From assembly GCA_030704615.1 (NCBI GenBank), contig CM060734.1, positions 35,978,042-36,038,041 of the forward strand: a stretch of 60,000 nt of DNA, given 5' to 3'. The notes under the pieces were generated by a model. The model saw nothing but the letters and a program-made list of their open reading frames with translations. It was not told the DNA's origin and did no database searches. The DNA comes from Takakia lepidozioides (lineage: Eukaryota > Streptophyta > Takakiopsida > Takakiales > Takakiaceae). A program made the translations under genes and the position numbers. Of this stretch, positions 34,884 to 45,429 are shown in pieces. Numbering within the stretch: the stretch's first letter is position 1; each line of letters begins with the position of its first letter.

Positions 34884-34955
34884 TGAGAGGGAGACATCAG
34901 GGGGCAACAAAGAAAAGAAAAGAAGGTTGGGGGGGGGGGGAGTGACAGAGCAGCT
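33788..34955. repeat. Diverged copy of the long inverted repeat's right arm
   Basis: Successive blocks correspond, diverged, to 40600-41830: gaccctcacctg...cccgtccc with caggtgagtgg-type text (33920-34000), an 'aggttta/ttagggtta' block (34560-34590), 'gatgaaaaa' units (34600-34800), a GA-rich tract, then gggggcaacaaagaaaa and a G-run (34912-34941). It ends in the same CAGCTGCT...CAGTCA palindrome. The second CACTA end at 33787 adjoins it and may have truncated it. Confidence 0.55.
34829..34882. repeat. (GA)n microsatellite
   Basis: An almost pure GA/GAGG tract within the diverged arm. The corresponding place in the right arm (about 41738-41765) is a shorter gagggagaca-type tract, so the microsatellite has expanded here. 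Confidence 0.9.
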
Positions 34956-34984
34956 GCTACTGCTCAGTCATTTTCCCCCCACAT

Positions 34985-35728
34985 TTTTTTTTTTCTTTGT
35001 TGCCCCCTCTCTTGGGGAATCGAAAGGGATAGATCCTACCTCTGTCAGGGGCTGACGTTGGTAGTAAGACTTACCTTCACATATAGAATTAATCCGGGTT
35101 TTCCAGATATCCTCTACAAATCCCTTCACACAAGCATCAATTTGTTGTATGTGAGTTGCCCAAAAACTAGGCCTCAGAAGGGGCTGGGTTTTTGGCTCAG
35201 CCTCGACTTTTTCAAAGTTAGTAAATAGAGGTACATGCACAATTCCCTTGATATATTTGAAGAGAGCGTCTCTTTGGTGAGAGAACCCCGGACAGTGTAT
35301 CAGAAAATGAATATTGTCTTCAGGTTGCCCACAGACATGGTTGGACACTACAGCCTCTAAGTCAGATTTATCCAGCAGGGTGAAGACTTGCGGTTCCAGG
35401 TCTAGGTCCTTGAGAATCTCTTCTACTGTCTTCTACCAGGACTTAGCCTGTTTGACAGGTCAGTGGGCAGTCTTGTTTCCAAGATATAGAGTCGATTAAC
35501 TTAGGATATCTGGTGTTGGACATATGTTGCAGCTGAACCCACCATCTGACCTTGAATTTATCTCGTCGGGAGCTTAAAAGAGAGCAGCACAGAAGAGAGG
35601 GAGAGAGAGGGAGTGAGAGGGAGACATCAGGGGGCAACAAAAGGGACAGATCCTACCTCTGTCAGGGGCTGACGTTGGTAGTAAGACTTAGACCTCAGAA
35701 GACCCCACCATCTGACGTCCATTGTTGC
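34985..35728 (-). pseudogene. LINE fragment, copy 2, inserted in the left arm
   Basis: On the minus strand: VRWWVQLQHMSNTRYPKLI, DLEAVVS fused directly to NHVCGQPEDNIHFLIHCPG, then RDALFKYIKGIVHVP and DIWKTRINSICEG. Compared with copy 3, about 200 bp between DLEAVVS and the knuckle are deleted, and the first knuckle Cys context has changed (NHVCG for CPLCG). The phrase 'agatcctacctctgtcaggg' occurs near both edges (35030 and 35650), a partial duplication within the fragment. Confidence 0.7.
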
Positions 35729-35820
35729 CCCCTCTCTCCCTCTGTCTCCCTCCTCGGAATTGGCCGGTTGCATCAATGTTCTTTTCATGATTTTCCATCT
35801 ATACCAGATGGACTCTAAAA

Positions 35821-36380
35821 GGTGTTTTCACCCGACTTGTAAAGGTTGTAAAGGTTTTCTATCCATACCGGAAGAATCACCTGGGTGGACACTAAAATAC
35901 CTTTAAAAGGACATAATTTTTCATTCCTCTTTTATTGACTTTCATCTATATCATATGAGTCACCAGAGAATGAGGAATTACCTCCGTAGGGGTTATGACA
36001 CTGGCATCATATCTATAATTTTTCCATCCATGCCGGATGAAAAATACCAGGATTCGAATTCGTTTTATTCCCCCTTTATGCCTTTTTTTTCCGTACTGGA
36101 TGAGGCTTTTTCTTAAGGGATGACGAATTACCTGTTAGGATGAGAAACCGCTGCCTTGGATGATGTATACTACTTTTTCATCCTGCTGATGGACCTCATC
36201 CAAATAAATGAACCTATTTATTTTTTCATCTGGACCGGATGAAAAAAACAGCTTATGATGGCCATGGAGAATTTTTTAAATACCCTTAATTATTGCTAAT
36301 TAAGGAGTGAAACCCTAACTCCTACCCTATAATCTACTGTTTAAACCTAGCTAACGGATGACATCCGTCAGGTTTTTGAG
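35821..36380. repeat. Cluster of GGATGAAAAA/CATCCGG hairpin units in the left arm
   Basis: At least eight short segments of the form catcc-(g/a)-(t/g)a-(c/t)cggatgaaaaa or its complement occur every 50-100 bp. The same cluster, inverted, is at 41160-41690. These are small dyads, so each arm is internally self-complementary. Function unknown; they may be terminase/transposase recognition units of the element. Confidence 0.55.
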
Positions 36381-38130
36381 AGAAAGGGTATTGATTATTC
36401 ATCCTCCGGATGAAAAAATGGGCTTTGCGCTAAGGTATCTCACCCGCTGTCAGCTGCATTCCTCGTGGTGCAGAGCTTGCAAGTTATGGCGTTTGAGCTC
36501 TGCTGCTACCCTGTCTGCTGCTTCATGCCGGACGAGCTCCTGGGGATGTGCAATGGCGGCGTCTTGTCTCTTCTCTCAGGCTGGAGAACCCGCTGTAATG
36601 GCATCGCCCTTTTCCCTCCTCTGGCTTTTATGTTTCGCAGCGGCGCTTTGGTGGGGAAGTATATCGCTCTCTCTCCCTTCTTAAAACTAGCATTTGTATG
36701 TTTCGCTTCTCCTTAGCTGTGCTGGAGGTGGCGTGTTGGTGGCGATGGCGCAGTGTTACCTTCCCCAATCGCTCAAGGTGCTTTTGGTGATTAGGGTTCC
36801 TTTTACTTCATATTTTTCTCTCTTGTTTTTGGGGTTATTAGTTGACATCGATAACAAGTGTAGGGGTCTGTGATTCATTTGGGGTTCCACAATCCTCACT
36901 AACCCATTGGTTTTTGTGGGGGCTTGTGATGGGACCAGGTGAGGATCCCTACCTACTTTGAATTCTCTTGAGCTTGCAGATAAGGATGTGTGCAAAAGGA
37001 ACATACTGCTGCTGTCTGCAGCCCCGATTTCGGCCCGCTTGCTCCCGGTTTGACATGTTGATGCTTGCTTTTGACTTATCTTTTGCTGCTGCTGATGGAG
37101 CACTTCGGCCTGGCAGCCTTGTCTCATGCAGCACTGCATGTGAATCCTACCCTGTCTTGAATCTTTGACAGCTTTGCCTGTGGATTTTTAGACTAGGTTC
37201 CCCTTTTTTTGGCCTTAAAAGAGGATTGATGGTGTAAGGGACAAGTCATAAGTGGTTGTTTGGCTCTAAGGATGAGGAGACCTGAGTTTTGATAAATAAG
37301 ACAGCCTGATAAGGTAGTGACAGGCTATTTTCAGACTTGGATTTGTTGTGGAATGGAGCATAGTGAGGTTCTATTTGCAAAACATGGCATTAGCCTTCTG
37401 TGAAACAGTGACGGTAAGCTCTAAATGACTCTGGCCAATGATTATTTACTTTATTTTGCCATATGAACAGACACCTGCATTGTATGATTTATCTTGGCCA
37501 AGTGGGCTTGGTCTTGGGCACTCAAAGTGTGTACATGATGTAGAATGAAGTCGCAGTTAGTCTTGTCATGCCCAAAGTGATCACTTGGTTGCATGTTTGA
37601 AGTCTGATTTAATGCAGGCTAGGCCAGCAAGAGTCCTATGTGCACAGGTCCAGACTGTTCTTACATACCCAGAAGGCCTTGCACGATGCATGCTTTGGGA
37701 TGCTTACATTTGGCCAAATGTGAAGCTGCAGTGTACTTGGTGGCAGGCCCGAAGTGTAATTAATTGCAGGCTGGTCCTTCCTGCTGCCGGTGTGAACACT
37801 CACTGAATGTGTTGTAGGGCATACTATTCTTACTTACTTTGCATAATGCTTGTCTTGGATCACCTCAAGGTACTTGTGTATACATATCTTGGATCTGTAA
37901 TGTGGCAAGATACTCTTATATGCCCATGATGTCTTGCATGGTGCATATCTTATGGATAACTATAGATGATGTAATCTGAGGCTGCAATCTGACTTATATT
38001 GTGCAAGAGGGTCACTTGGGTACATGACAAGAATCTGATTATGAACATACCCCGCCCTCCCACCCTGTTTTATCATGACTGAATGGGTGGCGTCACTTGG
38101 TGGGCGTCACTTGGCATGTTATGACAAGAC

Positions 38131-38998
38131 TGGAAAAGAAACAAACAACAAAGGAAATCATGCACGCAAATGAAAGGATAAATCATGGAACAAGGTGCGA
38201 CAGTTGTACCTTTGCAAGCTTGTCTGACTCGCCCTCGGTGTCACCCGATGTGGCAGGAGTCCCTGTTGCCGGATGTGCCGGCTCTATCCCCTCCCGGAGC
38301 GCCACTGGAAGTAGATTCCAGATGTGGAGCATAGCTGGCGGTGACGCCCCGTAGTCTAGGCCCTTCTTTGCTGACCGCTCAGGCTCAGGGGGCGGGGTCG
38401 CTCATCGGCTAGGCTGCTCCGAACTGGCCCATACCTCCTCCTCTCCCCCCCCCCCCCCCACAAATACGTATCAGGGTAGAAGCCCTCACCCGGCTTGACT
38501 TCTTCGAGGCGCTTCGCTATCTTGGCCACTTCATTGGCCCTCCTCGTCTCCTCCTCCCTCATTGACAACAATGGGTTGGCAATGGAGGCTTTCAAAGGCC
38601 CTTGAACCTGACGTTGGGCCTTGGCAAGTGCAGCCTTTGCTGCGGAGGAAGGGGTCGCTATGGGGGTGACATCCAAAAGTTGCCCATACCGGGCCCCCGA
38701 ACGGGTGATGTGCTTGCCAAGGTACATTTCACCCGTCTTGGTGGCCGGGGGTGTGCTCAACTGAGCATCCGGCTCAGCAACAACCTCCCGAATAGGAGAG
38801 CTGGCTGAGCCAGCCCCTGGCGCATCCAAGATGTGGACAAGAGGGGGGGTACTGGGGGGCAGACGAGCCCTCCGGCTGCGACTGTCGATGGGGCTGGTTA
38901 ACCGTGAGACACCTTGGCGCGTCACACGTGCGGGCAGAGCAAACGGATTGTCCGCCCCTTTCCTTGGGCAAGGGACTTCTTCTCTTTCCCTATATCTG
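38131..38998 (-). other. Spacer of the long inverted repeat with an unrecognised 189-codon ORF
   Basis: The minus-strand frame 38356-38925 encodes a Pro/Ser/Arg-rich protein with TPPATKTGEMYLGKHITRSG, ARYGQLLDVTPIATPSSAAK and a charged segment RRANEVAKIAKRLEEVKPGE. The ATG at 38925 is the first available. I do not recognise it. A retroelement ORF1 or gag-like origin would fit its composition and its position next to a LINE fragment, but that is guesswork. A C-run of 12 lies at 38447-38459. Confidence 0.3.
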
Positions 38999-39540
38999 CT
39001 ATGTGAGATTTGCCCAATAACTAGGCCTCAGGAGGGCCTGGGCTTTTGGCTCAGCCTTGAGACTTTCAAAGTTGGTAAACAAAGGTACAGGCACAATTCT
39101 CTTGATAGATTTGAAGAGAGCGTCTCTTTGGTGAGAGAACCCCGGACAGTGTATCAGAAAATGAGTACTGTCTTCAGATTGCCCACACAACGGGCAATTG
39201 CACTCTCCCTTTCCTCTCTGCTTCTGTTTGCTGTTCAAAGGTAGGCTTCCTGCCTTGAGTTTAAATTTCAGTCTAGTGCCGAGAGTGGGCAGATCCTTGA
39301 GGTCATCCAAGATGTCCTCCCCCATGTCACTGACTGGAAACAAGTTCAGGGAAGTTTTCTGCCTAACTTCATTTTCATCAGACAATCTCATGGCAACAGA
39401 CATGGCTTTGGACACTACAGCCTCTAAGTCAGATTTATCAACCCATATTGCAGATCCGTACTCCAAGACAGGTCTAATAATGCGACAAAACATGGTTTTC
39501 TTAACCTCAGAGTTGACCCCTCTGCAAAAAAAGTTAAAAA
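38999..39540 (-). pseudogene. LINE reverse transcriptase C-terminus with CCHC knuckle, copy 3
   Basis: The best-preserved of the three. The minus-strand frame 38999-39493 begins FCRIIRPVLEYGSAIWV, the region after the catalytic core of LINE reverse transcriptases. It continues with DLEAVVSKAMSVAMRLSDEN and ends in CPLCGQSEDSTHFLIHC, the C-x2-C-x7-H-x4-C knuckle at the C-terminus of many LINE ORF2 proteins. The polymerase core and endonuclease are absent. It lies between the two arms of the inverted repeat. Confidence 0.75.
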
Positions 39541-39649
39541 GAGAGAGGGAGAGGGAAGATATTCACGTCATGTCAAGACATGGACAGGACCCATAAGGGT
39601 TATTGTCAATTAAAGACATAAACAGCCCTGGATAGGGCACTATCACACA

Positions 39650-41835
39650 TTTCCAGTCTTGTCAAATCATCCCAAAAGACACCACCCAATCATTCAAGAC
39701 AAAACAGGGTGGGAGGGCGGGGTTTGTTCTTGTGTGGGACAAGATAAGATATTGCTGTCCCTGTGCAGGCTGCAAGGCCTCTTGGTTCAGCCTGTACATA
39801 TACCAGCAGCTTACCATTTCAGCCATTAATTTATGGCAGGTCATGCATCAGCCAAGGCATAAGGACCAGCCTGCAATTTGTCAAAATCTCAGTATGCCAC
39901 CAAGCAGTCCAACTTGAGCAAGATGAAATAGATTCCATATCATTTGTATTCACCCCGAGACATGTGATCATACAAGGTATCAAGGGAATGTGAATGCAGC
40001 CTGTCAAATTGCAGGTTCAAGACTTGTACCAACAAGCAGCATGAACAGCCGAGATCCAGCCTCTTTTGTATACAAAAAACCAGATTGCAGGTCATAGGCC
40101 TGATCTGTCAAAACTATAGGTAGGATCCCATTGCAGCTTATCATCCTCATCCTTCAAGAGTTCCATGCTAAGACATGCAAAGAACACCTTACTACGATCC
40201 AATACACATCAGAAGTAGGCTTGAAAAGGAGCAGGGTAGTACCCTACCAAGCTGCCGCCTTAAACTTCAAGGCCACCAGGTCCATAGATACCCAAGACCG
40301 CCAAAAACATACCACCAAAAACCAGATCCTCTTTGGCCAAAAGAACTTACAACCTAGCTTAATAATCCACGGGCTTTGCTGTCAAAGATAAAAAAGGTAG
40401 GGTATGATTTGTATGCAAGCCTCAGGAAACAGGCCAGTCAGGCCGAGCTGCGCATCGGCGGCAGAATGACAAAGGCCAGAACGCAGGCTGTAGCATGTCA
40501 AGCCAGGGGCAGTCGGGTTGAAATCGGGGCTGCAGGCAACAGCCACCTCACAGCGCACAAACCCCTAGATCTCCTCAGCCCATATCCCAATCTGCATGCT
40601 CAAGAAAATTCAAAGTAGGTGAGGATCCTCACCTGGTCCCATCACAAGCCCCCACAAAAACCAACAGGTTAGTGAGGATTGTGGAACCCTAGGTGAATCA
40701 CAGACCCTCACACTTGTCATCGATGTCAACTAAGAAACTCAAAAGCAAGAGAAAGAGATAAGAACATGAGAATCCCTAAACTCCAAAGGCACCTTAAGCG
40801 ATTGGGGAAGAGGGTTATGCGCCATCACCACCCGCAGCAAGCCGCCTTCACAAAGCACATAAGCAATGAAGCAAAGCAGGCACAATCGCAAGGCACTAGA
40901 AAGGAGGGAGAGAACTTCCCATCATAAGCATCCTTGCTAAGCACAGAAAAAGCCAGAGGAGGGAAGATGCCACTACATTCATAACGGTGTTTCCCGCTGC
41001 AAGAGAGACAAGGCGCCGCTTTCGCGCCCCCCTAGGCGCTCGTCCAGCATGGGTACGACACCACAAACGGGGCAGCCACCGAAGCACGTCCGCCATAACA
41101 CTCTCCTCGCGAGCTCAGAAGCACATCGCGTGCTTCTGACAGCGGGAGAGACGACATAGGGTTGTCCCCCGATTATTCATCCGTGGATGAAAAACAATAG
41201 GACGCATCCGTACACCCTGACGGATTTCATCCGCAACAAGGTTAAAAATAGGTTTTGGGTTAGGGGTTAGGGTTTCCACCGTAATTAATCATAATTAGGG
41301 GTAGTTAAGATCAATTCCAGGCCATAATCACTTCAACCATAGACAGATCACTTGTGTCAGGATGAAAAAGTAGGGAATATCATCCGTGGGAGCGCCTTAC
41401 CTCCATCTAGGAATATCATTCCTCACTAGACCATCCGGTATGGATAAAAAGAGTCAATAAAAGAGGAATGAAAAATTATCATCCTGGTAGTTTTTCATCC
41501 GGTACGGATGGAAAAATAGGATGTTGTTGGCAACCTTCATAGAGGTAATTCTTTTCTTCCATGGTGACTCTCCGGTATGGATGAGAGTCAATAAAGGAGG
41601 AATGAAAAGGCCAAAAGAACCATCCTAGAGGTAACTCAGTGTCCATCCTGGTGGCTCATCCGGTATGGATGAAAAAGCCTGATAAAGGATGAGAAAACAA
41701 GAAGTCAACACTGATAGCAAACTGCCAATTCCCAGTAGAGAGGGAGACAGAGGGAGAGAAGGGGCAACAAAGAAAAAACAAAAAGGTAGGGGGGGGGGGG
41801 CGGGAGTGACTGAACAGCTGCTACTCAGTCACCCG
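39650..41835. repeat. Right arm of the long inverted repeat
   Basis: Reverse-complement counterpart of 34921-38130 (block matches are listed there). It ends at about 41832 in CAGCTGCTACTCAGTCAC after a G-run (41790-41801). It is shorter than the left arm, mainly because it lacks the LINE insertion and some internal blocks. Short open frames (40131-40391, 40376-40618) mirror non-coding sequence of the other arm, so I do not call genes. Confidence 0.75.
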
Positions 41836-41899
41836 GCTTACGCCACGTGTTTTTGGGTTTTAGGATGGGACTCCCGGGCAGGTTAGAAAAAAAAAGGGA

Positions 41900-42190
41900 T
41901 GCGATGCCGTGCCGGCGCCCCCACCAACGCCGTCGGCTGGAGGGCCGCGACGGCAAGACGTCGCTCGATGGAGGCCCCTGCCATCGGCGCGGACGGCCTG
42001 AAAAGCGACGTCCGGCAGTCACGGGAGTTGGGGCGGGGGCTTGCAACCCCCATACGTCGCATTTTTGCGACGTCATTTTGGCGACGCCAATGCGACTGCC
42101 GAGCGTCGCAAATTATGCGCCTGCCCTTTGCCCAAAAAGGGCGTTTTCCCCGCGGCGTGGCTCGGGCATCGCAAAGGCCCCCCTTTTCCT
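41900..42190. repeat. Right subterminal array of the CACTA insertion
   Basis: GCGACG/CGTCGC motifs recur about every 20-30 bp (gcgacggcaagacgtcgc, gcgacgtc, atacgtcgcatttttgcgacgt, gcgacgccaatgcgactgcc). They stop just before the terminal repeat at 42178-42196. The array matches the one at 27860-28440 in motif and orientation relative to the end. Confidence 0.75.
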
Positions 42191-42196
42191 GTAGTG

Positions 42197-42930
42197 TGAA
42201 TGAAATGTGGTGTCGTGGACCGTGATGCTTGCAGGGTATGCACAGCAGGAGCGCGGGATGGAGGCTTTGGAGACCTATGAGCAAATGATGGTGGATGAGG
42301 TGAAGCCCGACCACATCACATCTGTGGGTTTGCAAGCCTGGTAGCCCTGGAAAAGGGCAAAGAGGTACAAGGTGACATCATCAAAGCTGGAATTGTACCA
42401 GATGTCATTGTGAATACTACCCTGGTGGACATGTATGTGCATTAAGGCTGCAAAGGGAGTTTTCAACACTATGGCTGAACGAGATGTGGTGTCATTGAAG
42501 ACGATGCTTGTAGGGTATCCACAGCACAGACGTGGTATGGGGGCTTTGGAGACCTATGATCAGATGATGGGGCAAGGGGTGAAGCCCAACCACATCACGT
42601 TTCTATGCATTAGCAATGCGTGTACAAGCCTGGCAGCTCTAGAAAAGGGCAAAGAGGTCCATGGCGACATGGTCAGAGCTGTAGTTGTACCAAATGTCAT
42701 TCTGAACAATACCCTCCTTGACATGTATGAAGGGAGTGTTCGACAGTATGGCTGAACGAGATGTGGTGTCGTGGAGTGCGATGATTGCAGGATATGCACA
42801 GCAAGAGCGCGGGATGGAGGCTTTGGAGACCTATGAGCAAATGATGTGCGAAGGGGGTGAAGCCCAACTACATGACGTTTGTTTGCATTTGCAATGCGTG
42901 TGCAAGCCTGGCAGCCTTGGAAAAGTTCAA
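42197..42930 (+). pseudogene. PPR repeats (PLS class), array B part 1, downstream of the CACTA insertion
   Basis: Resumes the PPR text cut at 27823. About 2.5 units of roughly 280 bp follow: YAQQERGMEALETYEQMM, VKPDHITSVGLQAW (with a deletion), GDIIKAGIVPDVIVNT, ERDVVSLKTMLVGYPQHRRG, CISNACTSLAALEKGKEVHG, ERDVVSWSAMIAGYAQQERG. Units are shortened by internal deletions (for example LDMYEGSVRQYG, where the KCG-IEDA segment is lost) and joined by frameshifts. Confidence 0.75.
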
Positions 42931-43340
42931 AGAGGTCAGATTCATCCAAGAGGGCCGGATTTCAAGCTCCAGATCACCTATGATTCCATGTGGAAGGATA
43001 GCTAATACAAGAAACCTGCATGGGTAGATGGTCAACTGGAAGCCGCAGCTGCAGTGGTACAATTGATAAATTCAAGCACTGCTAATGAAGGCACCTTCTT
43101 CAAAACATTTCACCCTGTTTTTCCCTCTTATCACAATGGGCCCTAAATTTTCATCTTGAATTCTGCAAGTTAGCTGGTTGAGTGAACCTTTGATAGTTTG
43201 GAGTGACTTTGACATGATACTGCCAATGTGACAACAGGGAAGTATCCAGAAACAGGTAATAGAGACGAGGAGAGGCTGTGGAATGAATACTTTTCTGACC
43301 CCACTCAATGGTGGGACAATGGAGGCAAAGGTGAATGCCT
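42931..43340 (+). pseudogene. OSB-like PDF-module fragments in array B
   Basis: At 42937-43070 the frame reads IHPRGPDFKLQITYDSMWKD, then, after a stop, KKPAWVDGQLEAAAAVVQL. At 43255-43330 another frame reads RDEERLWNEYFSDPTQWWDN. Both correspond closely to the fragments at 26163-26556, but here the PDFK half precedes the WWDN half. The copies are therefore related by duplication and rearrangement, or each keeps a different part of a multi-PDF protein. Confidence 0.6.
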
Positions 43341-43362
43341 GTTGGATTACATAGAGTAGCAG

Positions 43363-45275
43363 ATGCAATTGAGGATAGGAACTAGAGTGATACTTTGTGC
43401 GGCAGGCAGACTGAAAGAGGCTCTACAGACTTTAAACCAAGGAGGCATTTCAGCAGATTTAGAAACGTATGTCTGTCTCTTGCATAAGTGCATCAAGGTG
43501 AAAGGCCTGGAAGCTGGAAAGCAGGTGCACACTCACATTATCCAAAGTGGGTTCACGCCAAATGTTTTTCTCCTCAACACCCTTGTCAACATGTATGTTA
43601 AGTGCGGGAGCATCATGGATGCTCACCAAGTGTTCAACATAATGCCTCAACGATCTTTGATCACGTGATAATGTTGGCAGGATTTACCAAACATGGGTGT
43701 GGTAGGAATGCTTTGGAGACCTATGAGCAAATGTTGCGCGAAGGGGTGAAGCCCAACCACATCACATTTGTTTGTGTTTGCAATGCGTATGAAAGCCTCG
43801 GAGCCCTGGAAAAGCAAGGACAATGTGGTGAGGGCACCTTCTTCGTCGACCTATTTCAGCCTGTTTTGCCCTCTCATCAGACTCAGCCCTGAGATGCATA
43901 TTGAATTTTGTAAGTTAGCTCGTTGGGTGGATCTGTGGTGGTTTGGAATGACTTTGACAAGCAACTGCCGATGTGGCAGCAGGAAAGTATCCAAAAACAG
44001 ATAACAGAGATGAGGATCTACCAAGCATGGGTGTGGTATGAATGATTTGGAGACCTATGAGCAAATGATGCACGAAGGGGTGAAGCCCAACCACATCACG
44101 TTCATTTGTGTTTGCAAGCCTGGGTGCCCTGGAAAAGGGGAAAGAGGTCCATGATGACATCGTCAAAGCTGGAATTGTACCAGATGACATTCTGAACACT
44201 GCCCTAGTGGACATGTATGCCAAATGTGGGTGTATTAAGGATGCAAAGGCAGTTTTCAACAATATGGCTGAACGAGATGTGGTGTCGTGGAGCGCGATGC
44301 TTGCAGGGTATGCACAGCAGGGACGTGGGGTGGAGGCTTTGGAGACCTATGAGCAAATGATGGGGGAAGGGGTGAAGCCCAACCACATCACGTTTGTGTG
44401 CATTTGCAATGCGTGTGCAAGCCTGGCAGCTCTGGAAAAGGGCAAAGAGGTCCATGGCGACATTGGCAGGGCTGGAATTGTACCTGATGTCATTCTGAAC
44501 AATGTCCTCGTGGGACATGTATGCCAAATGTGGGAGCATCGAGGATGCAAAGGCAATGTTTAACAATATGGCTGAATGAAATGTGGTGTTGTGGAATGCG
44601 ATGCTTGCAGGGTATGCGCAGCAGGGGCGCGGGATGGAGGCTTTGGAGAGCTATGAGCAAATGATGGTGGAAGGGGTGAAGCCCAACCACATCACGTCTG
44701 TGCATTTGCAAGCCTGGAAGCCCTGGAAAAGGGCAAAGAGGTGCATGGTTGCATCGCAAAAGCAGGAATAGTACCAGATGTGATTGTCAACAATACCCTC
44801 GTGGACATGTATGCAAAATGTGGGTGCATCCAAGATGCAGAGGGAGTGTTTGGAGACCTAGGAGCAAATGTTGTGCGAAGGGGCGAAGCCCAACCACATC
44901 ACATTTGTTTGTGTTTGCAATGCGTGTGCAAGCCTGGGTGCTCTGGAAAAGGGGAAAGAGGTCCGTGGTGACATCGTCAAAGCTGGAATTGTACCTGATG
45001 TCATCCTGAACACTGCCCTGGTGGACATGTATGCCAAATGTGGGTGCATTAAGGATGCGAAGGGAGTTAATTTCAACACCATGGCTGAACGAGATGTGGT
45101 GTCGTGGAACGCGATGCACAGTAGGGGCGTGGGATGGAGGCTTTGGAGACCTATGAGCAAATGATGGGGGAAGGGGTGAAGCCACATCACGTTTGTGTGC
45201 GTTTGCAGTTCGTGTGCAAGCCTGACAGCCATGGAAAAGGGCAAAGAGGTGCATGGTTGCACCGCCAAAGCTGAA
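43363..45275 (+). pseudogene. PPR repeats (PLS class), array B part 2
   Basis: Begins like the N-terminal block of a PLS protein: AAGRLKEALQTLNQGGISAD, YVCLLHKCIKVKGLEAGKQV, VFLLNTLVNMYVKCGSIMDA. Further units follow with the recurring text ERDVVSWSAMLAGYAQQGRG, VEALETYEQMMGEGVKPNHI, ACASLAALEKGKEVHG, VDMYAKCGCIKDAKAV. Unit spacing is about 303 bp where intact (44342 to 44646). Several single-base indels (for example around 44515, 44575, 44855 and 45110) and stops break it. It contains no E or DYW domain and ends near 45290 at a Helitron-like terminus. Confidence 0.8.
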
Positions 45276-45385
45276 AACAATGAAATAAGGGATGTATGTA
45301 TGGAGTTGACCCACCCCTTTTTGTGAAAATTGAACGTAGTTCTCAGAATTCGTCGCTAGTAGTGCGGAGCAACGCGAAGCCCTAG
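45275..45385 (+). mobile_element. Helitron-like 3' end (candidate)
   Basis: From aaaacaatgaaat to gcgaagccctag, this 111-bp segment is shared with 58445-58567 (minus strand). Similarity stops exactly after CTAG in both, each followed by T, as expected for a Helitron 3' end (CTRR inserted before T). A GC-rich partly self-complementary stretch (gcggagcaacgcgaagc) precedes the end. PPR fragments lie just upstream in the same orientation in both copies. No replicase/helicase is seen. Confidence 0.4.
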
Positions 45386-45429
45386 TACTGAAATAAAAAA
45401 GTCCAAAGCTGAAATGCCTACTAAGATTT

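Larger units (their letters stand above)
34921..38130. repeat. Left arm of a long inverted repeat (foldback-like element)
   Basis: Blocks along this arm recur in reverse complement and reverse order at 39650-41835. Matches include 34945-34965 with 41800-41832 (CAGCTGCT/CAGTCA palindrome), 35729-35770 with 41735-41775 (ttgttgccccctctctccct), 36340-36450 with 41130-41240 (gattattcatcc, cccgctgtcag), 36730-36985 with 40590-40860, 37140-37180 with 40370-40410 (atctttgacagc), and 38050-38120 with 39655-39722 (cccgccctcccaccctgttt). A LINE fragment interrupts it at about 35004-35728. No conserved coding region is seen within the arm. Confidence 0.75.
27824..42196. mobile_element. CACTA transposon insertion (14.4 kb, nested) in the PPR array
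   Basis: The left end reads CACTACAGCAAATGGGGGG and the right end (reverse complement) CACTACAGGAAAAGGGGGG. Both are followed inward by TTTGCGA and GC-rich palindromic arrays. Flanks are tga at 27821-27823 and tga at 42197-42199, a 3-bp target duplication typical of CACTA elements. PPR text runs into the left end (atggctga) and continues after the right end (tgaatgaaatgtggtgtcg), as expected of an insertion. Inside are a transposase pseudogene on the minus strand, a third terminal-like array ending at 31499, and unrelated nested elements. The internal array end at 31499 means the present 14.4 kb is composite: either two family members or a rearranged one. Confidence 0.75.
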
